Shown here piece by piece: positions 16,295 through 23,784 of a DNA stretch of 34,504 bases (its first letter is position 1; every line of letters starts with the position of its first letter). This DNA comes from Myxococcota bacterium. GTDB lineage: Bacteria > Myxococcota_A > Polyangia > Polyangiales > Polyangiaceae. A program made the position numbers and the translations under genes. Where the stretch lies: NCBI GenBank assembly GCA_963169915.1, contig CAUJEM010000129.1:1-34504 (forward strand), read 5' to 3'. The notes below the pieces were generated by a model that made no database searches, was not told the DNA's origin, and saw nothing but the letters and a program-made list of their open reading frames with translations.

Positions 16295-16789
16295 GTGCCC
16301 GCCACCCCCCTCTCCGAACGTGACGTCGTGGCCCGCCGGGGCCGGCGCGCCGGGCTCGTGGTCTACGTGCTCGTGGTCGCGGGGTTCAGCGTCGTCTGCT
16401 CGGTCCAGGTGCTCCGCCAGGTCTTCGCCCCCGAGGTGAGGCCAGTGGCCGGCTGCGCGGCGGGGCTCGCGGAGCTCGAGCTGGGCTTGGACGGGGCGCG
16501 GCGCGCCGTGGCCGAGGTCAGCGGCGCTGGGGAGTCCCAGGCACTCCAGCGCTTCCGCGCGGCGCTGGCGCCGAGCTGGTCGAGCCGGGGCGGCGTGGGG
16601 CAGGCGTGCGCCACGGATCCCGCCGGCCAGCGCCGCCTGACGCAGCTCGACCGGCTCCGTTACGCCGAAGAACAAGCCGTCCGCTACGAGGCGCGGGAGC
16701 TCGCCGAGCTGCGACTTCAGCTCCGGCGGCGCGAGGCCGAGGCGCCTCCAGGCGCGCGCGCGGTGGAAAGCGCGCCGCTCCCCCGCTAA
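16295..16789 (+). CDS. single-pass membrane protein with periplasmic helix, unknown function
   Basis: The 164-residue product has a basic N-terminus (RRGRRAG), one membrane segment at about residues 19-40 (GLVVYVLVVAGFSVVCSVQVL), and a mostly charged, helical remainder ending in an Arg/Glu-rich coiled-coil-like stretch (YEARELAELRLQLRRREAEA). Two Cys lie outside the membrane. I do not recognise a family. The GTG start at 16295 was chosen because the hydrophobic segment follows at a normal distance and a TAGAGA -10-like box (16281-16286) lies 8 nt upstream. The stop codon TAA at 16787 also forms the start of the -10 box of the helicase gene. Confidence 0.65.
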   Translation: MPATPLSERDVVARRGRRAGLVVYVLVVAGFSVVCSVQVLRQVFAPEVRPVAGCAAGLAELELGLDGARRAVAEVSGAGESQALQRFRAALAPSWSSRGGVGQACATDPAGQRRLTQLDRLRYAEEQAVRYEARELAELRLQLRRREAEAPPGARAVESAPLPR

Positions 16790-16792
16790 GCT
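16764..16792 (+). promoter_or_regulatory. predicted promoter of the DEAD-box helicase gene
   Basis: TGGAAA (16764-16769) and TAAGCT (16787-16792) have a 17-bp spacer. The -10 box overlaps the stop codon of the preceding gene and ends 9 nt before the TTG at 16802, predicting an almost leaderless transcript. Confidence 0.45.
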
Positions 16793-16801
16793 GCCCCCGC
16801 T

Positions 16802-18712
16802 TTGGCCAACCACACTGATTCCGAGCCGCAAGCGCTCGAGGCCCCGACCTTCGACGTCCTCCCGCTCGGCGCCGACGTGCGGCGCGCGGTGGACGAGCTG
16901 GGCTTCACCCAGCCCACCCCCGTCCAGCAAGCGGTCTATGAGCCGGCCTGCGCTGGTCGTGATCTCGTGGTGCAAGCCCGCACCGGGACCGGCAAGACGG
17001 CGAGCTTCGGCCTCCCGCTCATCGACAAGCTCGTCCGTAAGGTCAACGAACCGCAGGCCCTGGTGCTCTGTCCCACCCGCGAGCTTGCCCTGCAGATCCA
17101 CCGGGAGCTCGAAGCGCTCGGAAAATACAAAGGAATCCGCACGGTCGCCGTGTACGGCGGGGCGCCCATGCCGGCGCAGGTCGAGGCCCTGGCGCGAGGC
17201 CCGCAGATCGTCGCTGGGACGCCAGGGCGCGTCCTCGATCACCTGCGGCGGCGCACCCTCGACCCCTCCAAGCTGCGCGTGCTGGTCCTGGACGAGTCGG
17301 ACGAGATGCTCTCGATGGGCTTTCTGCCGCAGATCACCGACATCTTGAGCTTCCTGCCGGAGGAGCGGCAGACGCTGCTGTTCAGCGCCACGCTGCCCCC
17401 GGACATCCAGCGCATGGCCGAGCGCCGCATGCGCACGCCCGAATTCATCACGCTCTCCGGCGACCACGTGGGAGCGCTGGCCATCCAGCACTACGTCTAC
17501 CACAGCAGCGGGGACAAGCTCGGGAACCTCGCCCAGATCATCGAGGTCGAGAACCCCGAGAGCGCCATCGTGTTTTGCAACACCCGCGACGACACCCGCA
17601 AGGTGGCCGCCGCCCTCCAGAGCCGTGGCTACCAAGCGGACTGGTTGAACGCGGATCTCGCGCAGAGCGACCGCGAGAAGGTGATGGCGGCCACCCGCAA
17701 GGGGGCGCTGAGGTTCCTGGTCGCCACGGACGTCGCGGCGCGGGGCATCGACATCTCGCACTTGACGCACGTCATCAACTACGGCCTGCCGGAGTCCGCG
17801 GAGAACTACGTGCACCGCACCGGGCGGACCGGGCGCGCTGGGCGCACCGGGACGGCCATCACGCTGCTCGACCCGTCGGACATCGGCGCCCTCTACCTGC
17901 TGCGGCTCACCTACAAGATCCGCCCGCTGGAGAAGCAGCTGCCGAGCGCGCAAGAGCTCAAGACACGCGCGGAGGCGGACGTCCTCGGGATGCTGGCGGA
18001 GCTGTTCACCAAGCGTCCCCCGCACCGTAACGAGCTCGCGCTCGCCCGGCGGCTGCTCACGCATGACGCGGCGGTCACCATCGTGGCGGGCCTGCTCGGC
18101 GAGCACCTCGGAGAGCACCCCGAGACGGCCGAGCAAGCGGCGCAGCAGCGGCGCGCCCAGGCCCCGCGCCCCGCGTCGGCGCCGGCGGAGGTCGCCCTCG
18201 CCGCCCCCGTCGCCCCCGCCCCGACGCCGGCGGCGCTCGCCGCCGCATCACCCGCCGCATCACCCGCCGTATCACCCGCCCCTCCGGCCTCGCCCTCCGG
18301 CGAGCCCGCTCCCCGGCGCGGCGCGCGCCGCCCGAGCGCCGAGGAGCGCCCGAGCCCCGCTCGTTCCCCGCGGGCCGCCACACGCGCCACGCCCCCGGAG
18401 GAGCACGATCTCCCGCGCTTCACCATCGAGGACGCGCCCGCGGGCGCGGCGCCACCCAAGCCAGCCCTGGATCCGGACGTCGCGGAGGTCTTCGTGAACG
18501 TGGGTCGCCGGGACGGGGCGCGCGAGCAAGACTTCTTGGCCAAGCTGCACTCCATCCCGGACACGCGCTTCATCAACGTGAAGCTCCGCCACTCTTTCAT
18601 CGGGGTCGCCACCGGCTCGCTGGAGCGCGCCATCGCGGCGCTCGACGGCGCCACCATCGCCGGCAGGGTCGCGGCCGCCTCGGTGGCGCGCCCACGCGGG
18701 GACGACGGCTGA
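16802..18712 (+). CDS. DEAD-box ATP-dependent RNA helicase with DbpA-like RNA-binding domain
   Basis: This enzyme unwinds short RNA duplexes with ATP, typically in ribosome assembly or mRNA turnover. Of 636 residues, the first 380 are the two RecA-like domains: Q motif region GFTQPTPVQ (34-42), motif I ARTGTGKT (59-66), PTRELA, GTPGR, motif II DESD (164-167), SAT (195-197), ATDVAARGID and HRTGRTGR. Motif II reads DESD where DEAD is usual; the catalytic Asp-Glu are kept. A long Ala/Pro/Ser/Arg linker (about 440-555) contains a 12-bp tandem repeat. The C-terminus (about 560-630: VFVNVGRRDG, FIGVATGSLERAIAAL) resembles the DbpA/CsdA RNA-binding domain. It starts with TTG, with no Shine-Dalgarno. 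Whether it is DeaD-like or DbpA-like cannot be decided. Confidence 0.93.
   Translation: MANHTDSEPQALEAPTFDVLPLGADVRRAVDELGFTQPTPVQQAVYEPACAGRDLVVQARTGTGKTASFGLPLIDKLVRKVNEPQALVLCPTRELALQIHRELEALGKYKGIRTVAVYGGAPMPAQVEALARGPQIVAGTPGRVLDHLRRRTLDPSKLRVLVLDESDEMLSMGFLPQITDILSFLPEERQTLLFSATLPPDIQRMAERRMRTPEFITLSGDHVGALAIQHYVYHSSGDKLGNLAQIIEVENPESAIVFCNTRDDTRKVAAALQSRGYQADWLNADLAQSDREKVMAATRKGALRFLVATDVAARGIDISHLTHVINYGLPESAENYVHRTGRTGRAGRTGTAITLLDPSDIGALYLLRLTYKIRPLEKQLPSAQELKTRAEADVLGMLAELFTKRPPHRNELALARRLLTHDAAVTIVAGLLGEHLGEHPETAEQAAQQRRAQAPRPASAPAEVALAAPVAPAPTPAALAAASPAASPAVSPAPPASPSGEPAPRRGARRPSAEERPSPARSPRAATRATPPEEHDLPRFTIEDAPAGAAPPKPALDPDVAEVFVNVGRRDGAREQDFLAKLHSIPDTRFINVKLRHSFIGVATGSLERAIAALDGATIAGRVAAASVARPRGDDG
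18245..18280. repeat. 12-bp tandem repeat, three copies, in the helicase linker
   Basis: GCATCACCCGCC occurs twice at 18245-18268 and once with one change (GTATCACCCGCC) at 18269-18280. It encodes Ala-Ser-Pro-Ala units in frame, so gain or loss of a unit would change linker length without a frameshift. Confidence 0.9.
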
Positions 18713-18731
18713 GGGCCTCGGCGGGGGTGCG

Positions 18732-19331
18732 GTGAGGCGACGTGACCCGAGCGATCCCGAGCGCCTGCTCGCGGACACCCGCTGGGGCATGGACAACGGC
18801 TTCGGCCCTCGCGATCTCGCGCCCATGCTCGAGAAGCTGCTGAAGATCGCGCCGCCCGACTCCCACGCCCATGGCTTCGCCGCGCTCCACCTCGCCAGGC
18901 TGCTGGTGAGACAGTCCCCTTGGCGCGCCGCCACGCTGGCGCGCAGCGCGCTCCGGCAGGAGGAGACCGACGCCGCCTGGGGCACCCTGGGCGTTGCCTA
19001 CCTGCTGCTCGGGCATCACCGCGCCGCTCGCCGAGCCCTCGGTCGCGCGCGCACGCTCGCCCCCGGCTGCGCGGCGCACGCCCACAACCTCGGCCACTTG
19101 CTGGACGCTGGCCTCGGGCGTCCACGCGAGGCGCTCGCGCACCTCCTGGCCGCGCACGCCGCGGCCCCGGAGGAGCCCGAAATCACCAGCTCGCTCGCCC
19201 ACGCCCTGCTCCGCTCCGGGCAGCGAAGTCGCGCGCTGCACGTGCTGCAGCGCCGCATGGGGCTGAGCCGCCACCAAGGTGAGGCGCTGCTCGAGCGCTG
19301 GCGGACGCCGTCGAGGCACGACTCGAGCTAG
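18732..19331 (+). CDS. TPR-repeat protein, unknown role
   Basis: The 199-residue product is helical and rich in Ala, Leu and Arg. It has three or four tetratricopeptide-like repeats (for example AAWGTLGVAYLLLGHHRAARRALGRARTLAPG and ITSSLAHALLRSGQRSRALHVLQRRMG). There is no signal peptide, so it should be a cytoplasmic protein-binding scaffold. The GTG at 18732 is taken as start; it lies 19 bp after the helicase stop and is preceded by GGGGGTGC, a usable ribosome-binding site. Co-transcription with the helicase is likely. Confidence 0.75.
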   Translation: MRRRDPSDPERLLADTRWGMDNGFGPRDLAPMLEKLLKIAPPDSHAHGFAALHLARLLVRQSPWRAATLARSALRQEETDAAWGTLGVAYLLLGHHRAARRALGRARTLAPGCAAHAHNLGHLLDAGLGRPREALAHLLAAHAAAPEEPEITSSLAHALLRSGQRSRALHVLQRRMGLSRHQGEALLERWRTPSRHDSS

Positions 19332-19373
19332 ACGTGCGCGCGGGTCCTCCGCGACCTCACCGCCGTGCGGGCA

Positions 19374-19402
19374 TTGAAACGCAGCACCCGCCTCGCTAGA
19401 TC
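19374..19402 (+). promoter_or_regulatory. predicted promoter of the ccmC operon
   Basis: TTGAAA (19374-19379) and TAGATC (19397-19402) with a 17-bp spacer, one of the best promoters in the window. The -10 box ends 6 nt before the GTG at 19409, so the transcript would start at or within a base or two of the start codon. Confidence 0.6.
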
Positions 19403-19408
19403 CCGTGC

Positions 19409-20125
19409 GTGCCGCGCCAGCGCTCCAGCCATGCCTTCTGGGCACTCGTGCCGCTGACCTTCGCCGTGTTCGCCTTCTTGCTGTGGTTCATCGCCTTCCA
19501 TACGCCCCAGGCTCAGGCCGCGGCGGGCGGGCTCGCGCAGAAGATCTTCTATTTTCACGTCCCCTCGGCCTACGCCATGTACCTCTCCGCGCTGCTCTGC
19601 TGCGTGGGCAGCGCGGCCTACCTCTCGAGCGCCACGGAGCGGCGCAACGCCATCGCCCAAGCCGGGGCCGAGTGCGCCGTCGTCTTCGGGTTCATGGTGC
19701 TCGTGAGCGGCCCGCTCTGGGCCAAGAAGGCCTGGGGCGTCTACTGGACGTGGGATCCGCGCCTCACCACCTCCCTGCTCAGCGTCCTCATCTACGTCGC
19801 CATCGTCGTGCTGCGCGCCTTCGGCGGCGACGGTGACGCGGAGCGGCGGTTCGCCGCGGCCATCGGGGTGCTCGGCACGGTCAACCTGCCCATCATCCAC
19901 TACAGCGTAAGAAAGTGGGGCGGCAACCACCCCGCCGTCATCAGCCAGGGGGGCGGCGGGCTCGCGCACCCGGACATGAAGCTTGCCCTCGGGGTGGGCT
20001 TCCTCGCCATGACGCTGCTCGCCACCTTGCTCTTGTGGTCCCAGGCACGCACCCTCGTGCTCCGCGGCAAGGTGCGCGCCCTCGAGGAGCGCGCTGCCGC
20101 CGCGGGCCTCACCGGAGGAGTCTGA
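19409..20125 (+). CDS. ccmC: cytochrome c maturation heme-handling protein CcmC
   Basis: This inner-membrane protein presents heme to the chaperone CcmE in system I cytochrome c maturation. The 238-residue length is close to normal. It has about six membrane segments. The tryptophan-rich heme-binding motif WGVYWTWDPRLT lies at 109-120. Conserved His residues flank it, at 50 (IFYFHVPSA) and 164 (PIIHYSVRKW). The GTG start has no Shine-Dalgarno, but a strong promoter ends 6 nt before it. A ccmD-like gene follows after one base. Other ccm genes (ccmA, B, E, F) are not in the window, so the system is split or lies elsewhere. A related HemX/CcsA-type protein is less likely, given the length and His positions. 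Confidence 0.93.
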   Translation: MPRQRSSHAFWALVPLTFAVFAFLLWFIAFHTPQAQAAAGGLAQKIFYFHVPSAYAMYLSALLCCVGSAAYLSSATERRNAIAQAGAECAVVFGFMVLVSGPLWAKKAWGVYWTWDPRLTTSLLSVLIYVAIVVLRAFGGDGDAERRFAAAIGVLGTVNLPIIHYSVRKWGGNHPAVISQGGGGLAHPDMKLALGVGFLAMTLLATLLLWSQARTLVLRGKVRALEERAAAAGLTGGV

Positions 20126-20126
20126 G

Positions 20127-20375
20127 ATGCAAGCTCCGCCCACCCACACGCCCCAGCCCACCGTCGCGGAGCGGTCCACCGAGTTCGTCCCCGTCACGGG
20201 CGGGGCCGAGACCACCAGCGCGGAGGTGCTGGTCGTGAGCGCCTACGTCCTGATGTGGGCGCTGCTGCTCGCCTTCGTCGCGCTCGGCTGGCGGCGTCAG
20301 CACCAGCTGAGCCAGCGCATCACGGAGCTCGAGCGGTCCCTCCAGAAGCTCGACGGAGAGCGTGCGGAGCCCTGA
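20127..20375 (+). CDS. ccmD: CcmD-like small membrane protein
   Basis: The 82-residue product has a Thr/Pro-rich N-terminal 30 residues, one membrane segment at about 33-54 (VLVVSAYVLMWALLLAFVALGW), then an RRQ stretch and a coiled-coil-like tail (QLSQRITELERSLQKL). CcmD proteins have this plan: one helix with a basic cytoplasmic tail, stabilising the CcmABC complex during release of holo-CcmE. Position directly after ccmC, with a one-base gap, supports the call. CcmD is poorly conserved in sequence, and the long N-terminal extension is unusual, so the name rests largely on context. Confidence 0.7.
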   Translation: MQAPPTHTPQPTVAERSTEFVPVTGGAETTSAEVLVVSAYVLMWALLLAFVALGWRRQHQLSQRITELERSLQKLDGERAEP

Positions 20376-20378
20376 GCC

Positions 20379-20507
20379 ATGCCCACGGTGGAGCATGTCA
20401 TCTTCATCCCCGGTGTGCTGCTGTTGGGTGTCGTCGTCGGTTACGTGCTCGGTGCGCGTGCCGTCCGCGCCGAGCTCGAGAACCTCAGAAAACGCTCCAA
20501 GGAATGA
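20379..20507 (+). CDS. 42-residue membrane microprotein, unknown function
   Basis: ATG at 20379 opens a 42-codon frame: MPTVEHVIFIPG, a hydrophobic stretch (VLLLGVVVGYVLG), then a basic tail (RAVRAELENLRKRSKE). The gene starts 3 bp after the ccmD-like stop and ends 3 bp before the acyl-CoA dehydrogenase ATG, filling the gap exactly. Its 3' end supplies the AAGGA ribosome-binding site of the next gene. The plan of one helix plus a basic helical tail is like a second, shorter CcmD. I do not recognise a named family. Confidence 0.7.
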   Translation: MPTVEHVIFIPGVLLLGVVVGYVLGARAVRAELENLRKRSKE

Positions 20508-20510
20508 CCC

Positions 20511-21650
20511 ATGCTGGATTTCTCCCTCACTGACGAACAGAAGGCCTTGGTGGAGGCGGCGCGCCGCTTCGCGAAGGAGCGCATCATCCCCATTGCGCCC
20601 GAGTGTGACCACAAGGGGCAGTTCCCGATGGAGGTCTTCCGGGCGGCGCACGAGCTCGGTCTGGTCAACATGACCGTCCCCACGGAGTACGGCGGCGCTG
20701 GCATGGGCGAGCTCGAGAACGCGCTCGTCACCGAGCAGCTCGCCTATGGCTGCACCGGCATCCAGACGAGCATGCTCGCCAACACCCTGGCGCTGACGCC
20801 CATCAAGCTGGGTGGCACGGAGCAGCAGAAGAAGAAGTACCTGGGCTGGCTCACGGCGGAGCCCATCCTCTGCAGCTACGCCACGACCGAGCCCTCGGCC
20901 GGGAGCGACGTCGCCGGGCTCAAGACACGCTTCGAGAAGAAGGGCTCGGACTACGTCTTGAACGGCGAAAAATGCTGGATCACCAACGCCAGCTTCGCCA
21001 GCTTCTTCGTCATCTTCGCGACCAGCGACCACACCAAGCGCCACAAGGGCATCGCGGCGTTCATCGTGGATCGCGACACCCCGGGGCTGCGCGTCGGCAA
21101 GCACGAGGACAAGCTCGGCCAGCGCGCCAGCGACACCGCGGCCGTCCACCTGGAGGACGTGGTCGTGCCCGCCGAGAACCTGCTCGCCGCCGAGGGTCAG
21201 GGCTTCAAGCTGGCGATGGAGACCTTCAACCAGACGCGCCCGGACATCGGGGCCATGGCCGCCGGGCTCATGACCCGCTGCCTCGACGAGAGCGTCGCGT
21301 ACGCCAAGGAGCGCAAGACCTTCGGGGTGCCCATCGCCGAGCACCAGATGGTCCAGGCCATGCTGGCGGACATGGCCGTCAGCGCCGAGGCCACCCGGCT
21401 GCTCTACCTCAAGGCCGCTTGGAACCTCGACGCCGGGGTCCGTGATCCCATCGTCTCCAGCTACGCCAAGCTGATGGGCGCCGATCGCGCCATCCAGACC
21501 GCCATCGACGCGGTCCAGGTCTTCGGCGGTAACGGCTACGTCAAGGACTACCCCGTGGAGAAGCTGATGCGCGACGCCAAGCTGCTGCAGATCTACGAGG
21601 GCACCAGCCAGGTTCAGCGGATGGTCATCGCCAAGAGCTTGTTCAAGTGA
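20511..21650 (+). CDS. acyl-CoA dehydrogenase
   Basis: This FAD enzyme makes the alpha-beta double bond in an acyl-CoA and passes electrons to ETF; it acts in fatty-acid or branched-chain amino-acid breakdown. At 379 residues it has the normal length. Visible are the first signature, with YATTEPSAGSDVA near residue 125, the substrate/FAD block NGEKCWITNA, the second signature QVFGGNGYVKDYPVEKLMRD, and the catalytic base Glu363 in IYEGTSQ. Glu at this place is usual for short- and medium-chain enzymes; isovaleryl- and long-chain enzymes keep it elsewhere. The ribosome-binding site AAGGA is 8 nt upstream. It lies in one operon with ccmC and the two small genes, although no functional link to cytochrome c assembly is known. 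Confidence 0.95.
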   Translation: MLDFSLTDEQKALVEAARRFAKERIIPIAPECDHKGQFPMEVFRAAHELGLVNMTVPTEYGGAGMGELENALVTEQLAYGCTGIQTSMLANTLALTPIKLGGTEQQKKKYLGWLTAEPILCSYATTEPSAGSDVAGLKTRFEKKGSDYVLNGEKCWITNASFASFFVIFATSDHTKRHKGIAAFIVDRDTPGLRVGKHEDKLGQRASDTAAVHLEDVVVPAENLLAAEGQGFKLAMETFNQTRPDIGAMAAGLMTRCLDESVAYAKERKTFGVPIAEHQMVQAMLADMAVSAEATRLLYLKAAWNLDAGVRDPIVSSYAKLMGADRAIQTAIDAVQVFGGNGYVKDYPVEKLMRDAKLLQIYEGTSQVQRMVIAKSLFK

Positions 21651-21671
21651 GCCGCGCTCAGCGGGGTGTGC

Positions 21672-21693
21672 CGCGCCGCTCACCAGCGGCGCG
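21672..21693. terminator. hairpin between convergent genes
   Basis: CGCGCCGCT (21672-21680) and AGCGGCGCG (21685-21693) form a perfect 9-bp stem with a CACC loop, in the 51-bp gap between the acyl-CoA dehydrogenase and the minus-strand PrsW gene. There is no T-run. It is a good candidate bidirectional terminator for a GC-rich genome. Confidence 0.55.
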
Positions 21694-21701
21694 CGCCACC
21701 C

Positions 21702-22733
21702 TCAGCGCGCCCCGATGAACACCTCGGCGGCGTTGTGCTGCTCCACGCGCTGCCGGAGGCCTCGCTCTTCCCCGTCGATGTCTCTACCCTGCTCTCCCCG
21801 CTCCCGGCGGCGCTTCAGGAAGGCGAGCTGCACCAGCTTGAGCTGCTTGTCGCGCGCCTTGAAATAGCCCTTCGTGCTCGAAAACAGGGCAAGCTCGTTG
21901 GCCAGCGGGACGAGCATCCAGAGCGAGGTCGTGCGCTGCAGCTCCTTCGGGTGGAGCAGCCGGCCCACCTCACCGATGAGCCCGCGCAGGACGATGGCTC
22001 GGTCCCGCAGGGCCAGGATGAACAGCAGGACGAAGAAGAGCAGATCGAAGGTCCAGAACAGGACGAGCTTGAGGATGAGACCCGTTCCATCCGCGAGCAA
22101 GAAGGAGGCGAGCAGGTTGTGGAGGAAGTGCAGCGCCACCGCGGCGCACCAGCCGCTGAACGGGGCGAAGACCTTCATGAAGCCGCTGCGCGTGTCGACC
22201 GCGATGCCGATGCCGAGCCCCGTCATGGCCGTGAAGCTGGCGTGCCCGAGGCCCGCCATCACCGTCCGCAGGACGAACAGGGCGACGAAGCCCACGCCGC
22301 CGTTGGCGGCGCCGGCGTTCGACACGTAGAGCACGTCCTCGGTCAAGGTGAAGCCCAGCCCCACCACCCCGCCGTAGATGGCACCATCCATCGGGCCGTC
22401 CAGCTTCTTGAGCCACAGCGCCGAGAGCGCCCAGAGCACGAGCAGCCCGAGCCCCTTGGTGCTCTCCTCCACCAAGGGCGCGACGAACGAGGCCGTCGTC
22501 GCCGAGAGCAGCGGATCTTTCTCGCCGAGCGAGAGGGCGCTGCCGATGCCCCACTGCCCCACCTCGTTGCCGATGATGGCGAAGAAGGTAGCCCCCAAGG
22601 CGCCCCAGAAGAACATCACCGTCAACAACCACCACGGCTCCGGCTCGTAGCGGTCCATCGTCTTGATCAAGAGAAAGTAGATGAACACCGTGGGCGCGAT
22701 GATCAGCAGCGCCATGAAGAACAAGGCCAGCAT
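21702..22733 (-). CDS. PrsW-family intramembrane metalloprotease
   Basis: The 343-residue membrane protein has about eight hydrophobic segments. It shows the family's spaced metal-site residues inside membranes: Glu89-Glu90 with Lys93 (APLVEESTKG), Glu132 (FTLTEDVLYV), His164 (GLGHASFTAM), and His202/His205 (ALHFLHNLLAS). PrsW of Bacillus cleaves an anti-sigma factor; relatives in other phyla have unknown targets. A polar, charged tail of about 90 residues, probably cytoplasmic, follows the last helix (KRRRERGEQGRDIDGEERGLRQR). It begins 16 bp after the beta-propeller lipoprotein and reads in the same direction, so it may be the last gene of that operon. A TAAGCT box 6 nt before its ATG might also give it its own start site. 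Confidence 0.87.
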   Translation of the reverse strand: MLALFFMALLIIAPTVFIYFLLIKTMDRYEPEPWWLLTVMFFWGALGATFFAIIGNEVGQWGIGSALSLGEKDPLLSATTASFVAPLVEESTKGLGLLVLWALSALWLKKLDGPMDGAIYGGVVGLGFTLTEDVLYVSNAGAANGGVGFVALFVLRTVMAGLGHASFTAMTGLGIGIAVDTRSGFMKVFAPFSGWCAAVALHFLHNLLASFLLADGTGLILKLVLFWTFDLLFFVLLFILALRDRAIVLRGLIGEVGRLLHPKELQRTTSLWMLVPLANELALFSSTKGYFKARDKQLKLVQLAFLKRRRERGEQGRDIDGEERGLRQRVEQHNAAEVFIGAR

Positions 22734-22749
22734 CTGCCTAGCTTATCAC

Positions 22750-23784
22750 TTAGGGCTGGCGCTCTGCCGGCGGGAGCTTGAGATCCCCGGGGGCGACCCC
22801 CGCCGCGATGACGCTGTGGCGGAGGTTGTTGGTCGACCCAGCGCGCTGCGACACGTACAGCAGCCGCAGCGAGCCAAAGTCCACGACGCAGGGCGACCGG
22901 GGGTTCCGGCTCGACGTGAAGGCGGGGGCCGCCGCCCGGGTCAACGACCCCGCCTCGCCGAAGCGCGCCGCGTAGCCAATCACGCTGGTCCCGTCGGCGG
23001 CCTCGCTGCCGTAATAGAGCTGCGTGAGGGGGCGCCCCTCCGCGCTCAGCGCCAGGTGCGCGTCCGGTCCATGAACGCTGAGCTGCCCCGGCGCACCCTC
23101 CACCGTCTCGGGCTCGAGGACCGGGGCGTCCCCTAGCCGCTCGAAGCTCAGGCCGTCGCTCGAGCGTGCCTCTCCGATCGCGCCGCCCGCCTCATAGAAG
23201 AGGCGCAGCTCCCCCGAGGGCAGCGCCACGACGCTGGGAGCGGCCGGGACGAGCCCGGCGTCCCACCCCTCTGGTGCGGCCGCCAGCGCAGGCCCGGGCG
23301 CCGGCTCGAACCGCTCGCCGTCGCTCGACCAGGCCACGCCGATCCCCCCGGACGTGGAGTAGTAGAGCCAGACCTTGCCACTCCAGGCCAGCGGCGCCGG
23401 TGAGCGCACCGCCGCACCCTCCCAGGCCTGCGTCGCCGTGAGCACGGGGCTCGGGGGCTGCGGACGCGCTCGAAAGCCGCGCGCGTCCTCCGCGAGGAAG
23501 CGGTAGATGCCCGGCACCCCGCCCACGGTGGTGACCGCGTAGAGCGCCACGGGGCCGAGCCCGGGTGTCGTCGTCCGCCGGAGCACGCCGGGCTCTTCGA
23601 ACTGGAGCTCGGCGTCACCCACGAGGACATTGGGGGCGGCGCCGACGGTCTCCTGGCCAGCGAGCGCTCGGAAGGGGCCCGCGTGCGCGTTGGGCCGGAC
23701 GGCGTCGTCGTCACCCGCCGGGCTCGCCAGGGTGGCGCAGCCCGCGACGAGGAGCGAGGCCAGCAGCGAGGCCCAGCGGCTCAT
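22750..23784 (-). CDS. beta-propeller lipoprotein
   Basis: The 344-residue product starts with a short signal peptide (Arg3, then a hydrophobic stretch) and a good lipobox LVAGC ending at Cys16. Residues about 60-340 contain repeated blade-like units: VWLYYSTSGGIGVAWSSDG, LRLFYEAGGAIGEARSSDG, LTQLYYGSEAADG and LRLLYVSQRAG. This pattern recalls five-bladed propellers of the GH43/GH32 type, but I see no convincing catalytic acids, so binding is as likely as hydrolysis. The ATG at 23784 was chosen because it begins the signal peptide and overlaps the upstream TGA (ATGA), implying translational coupling. The open frame back to 23958 lies inside the preceding gene. Confidence 0.82.
   Translation of the reverse strand: MSRWASLLASLLVAGCATLASPAGDDDAVRPNAHAGPFRALAGQETVGAAPNVLVGDAELQFEEPGVLRRTTTPGLGPVALYAVTTVGGVPGIYRFLAEDARGFRARPQPPSPVLTATQAWEGAAVRSPAPLAWSGKVWLYYSTSGGIGVAWSSDGERFEPAPGPALAAAPEGWDAGLVPAAPSVVALPSGELRLFYEAGGAIGEARSSDGLSFERLGDAPVLEPETVEGAPGQLSVHGPDAHLALSAEGRPLTQLYYGSEAADGTSVIGYAARFGEAGSLTRAAAPAFTSSRNPRSPCVVDFGSLRLLYVSQRAGSTNNLRHSVIAAGVAPGDLKLPPAERQP

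Noticed and set aside
16280-18136. 618-codon minus-strand frame opposite the helicase
   Set aside because: Antisense shadow of a gene with all DEAD-box motifs; composition is low-complexity.
20109-21683. 524-codon minus-strand frame opposite the acyl-CoA dehydrogenase
   Set aside because: Mirror of conserved coding sequence, no motif, and it would extend through the terminator-like hairpin at 21672-21693.
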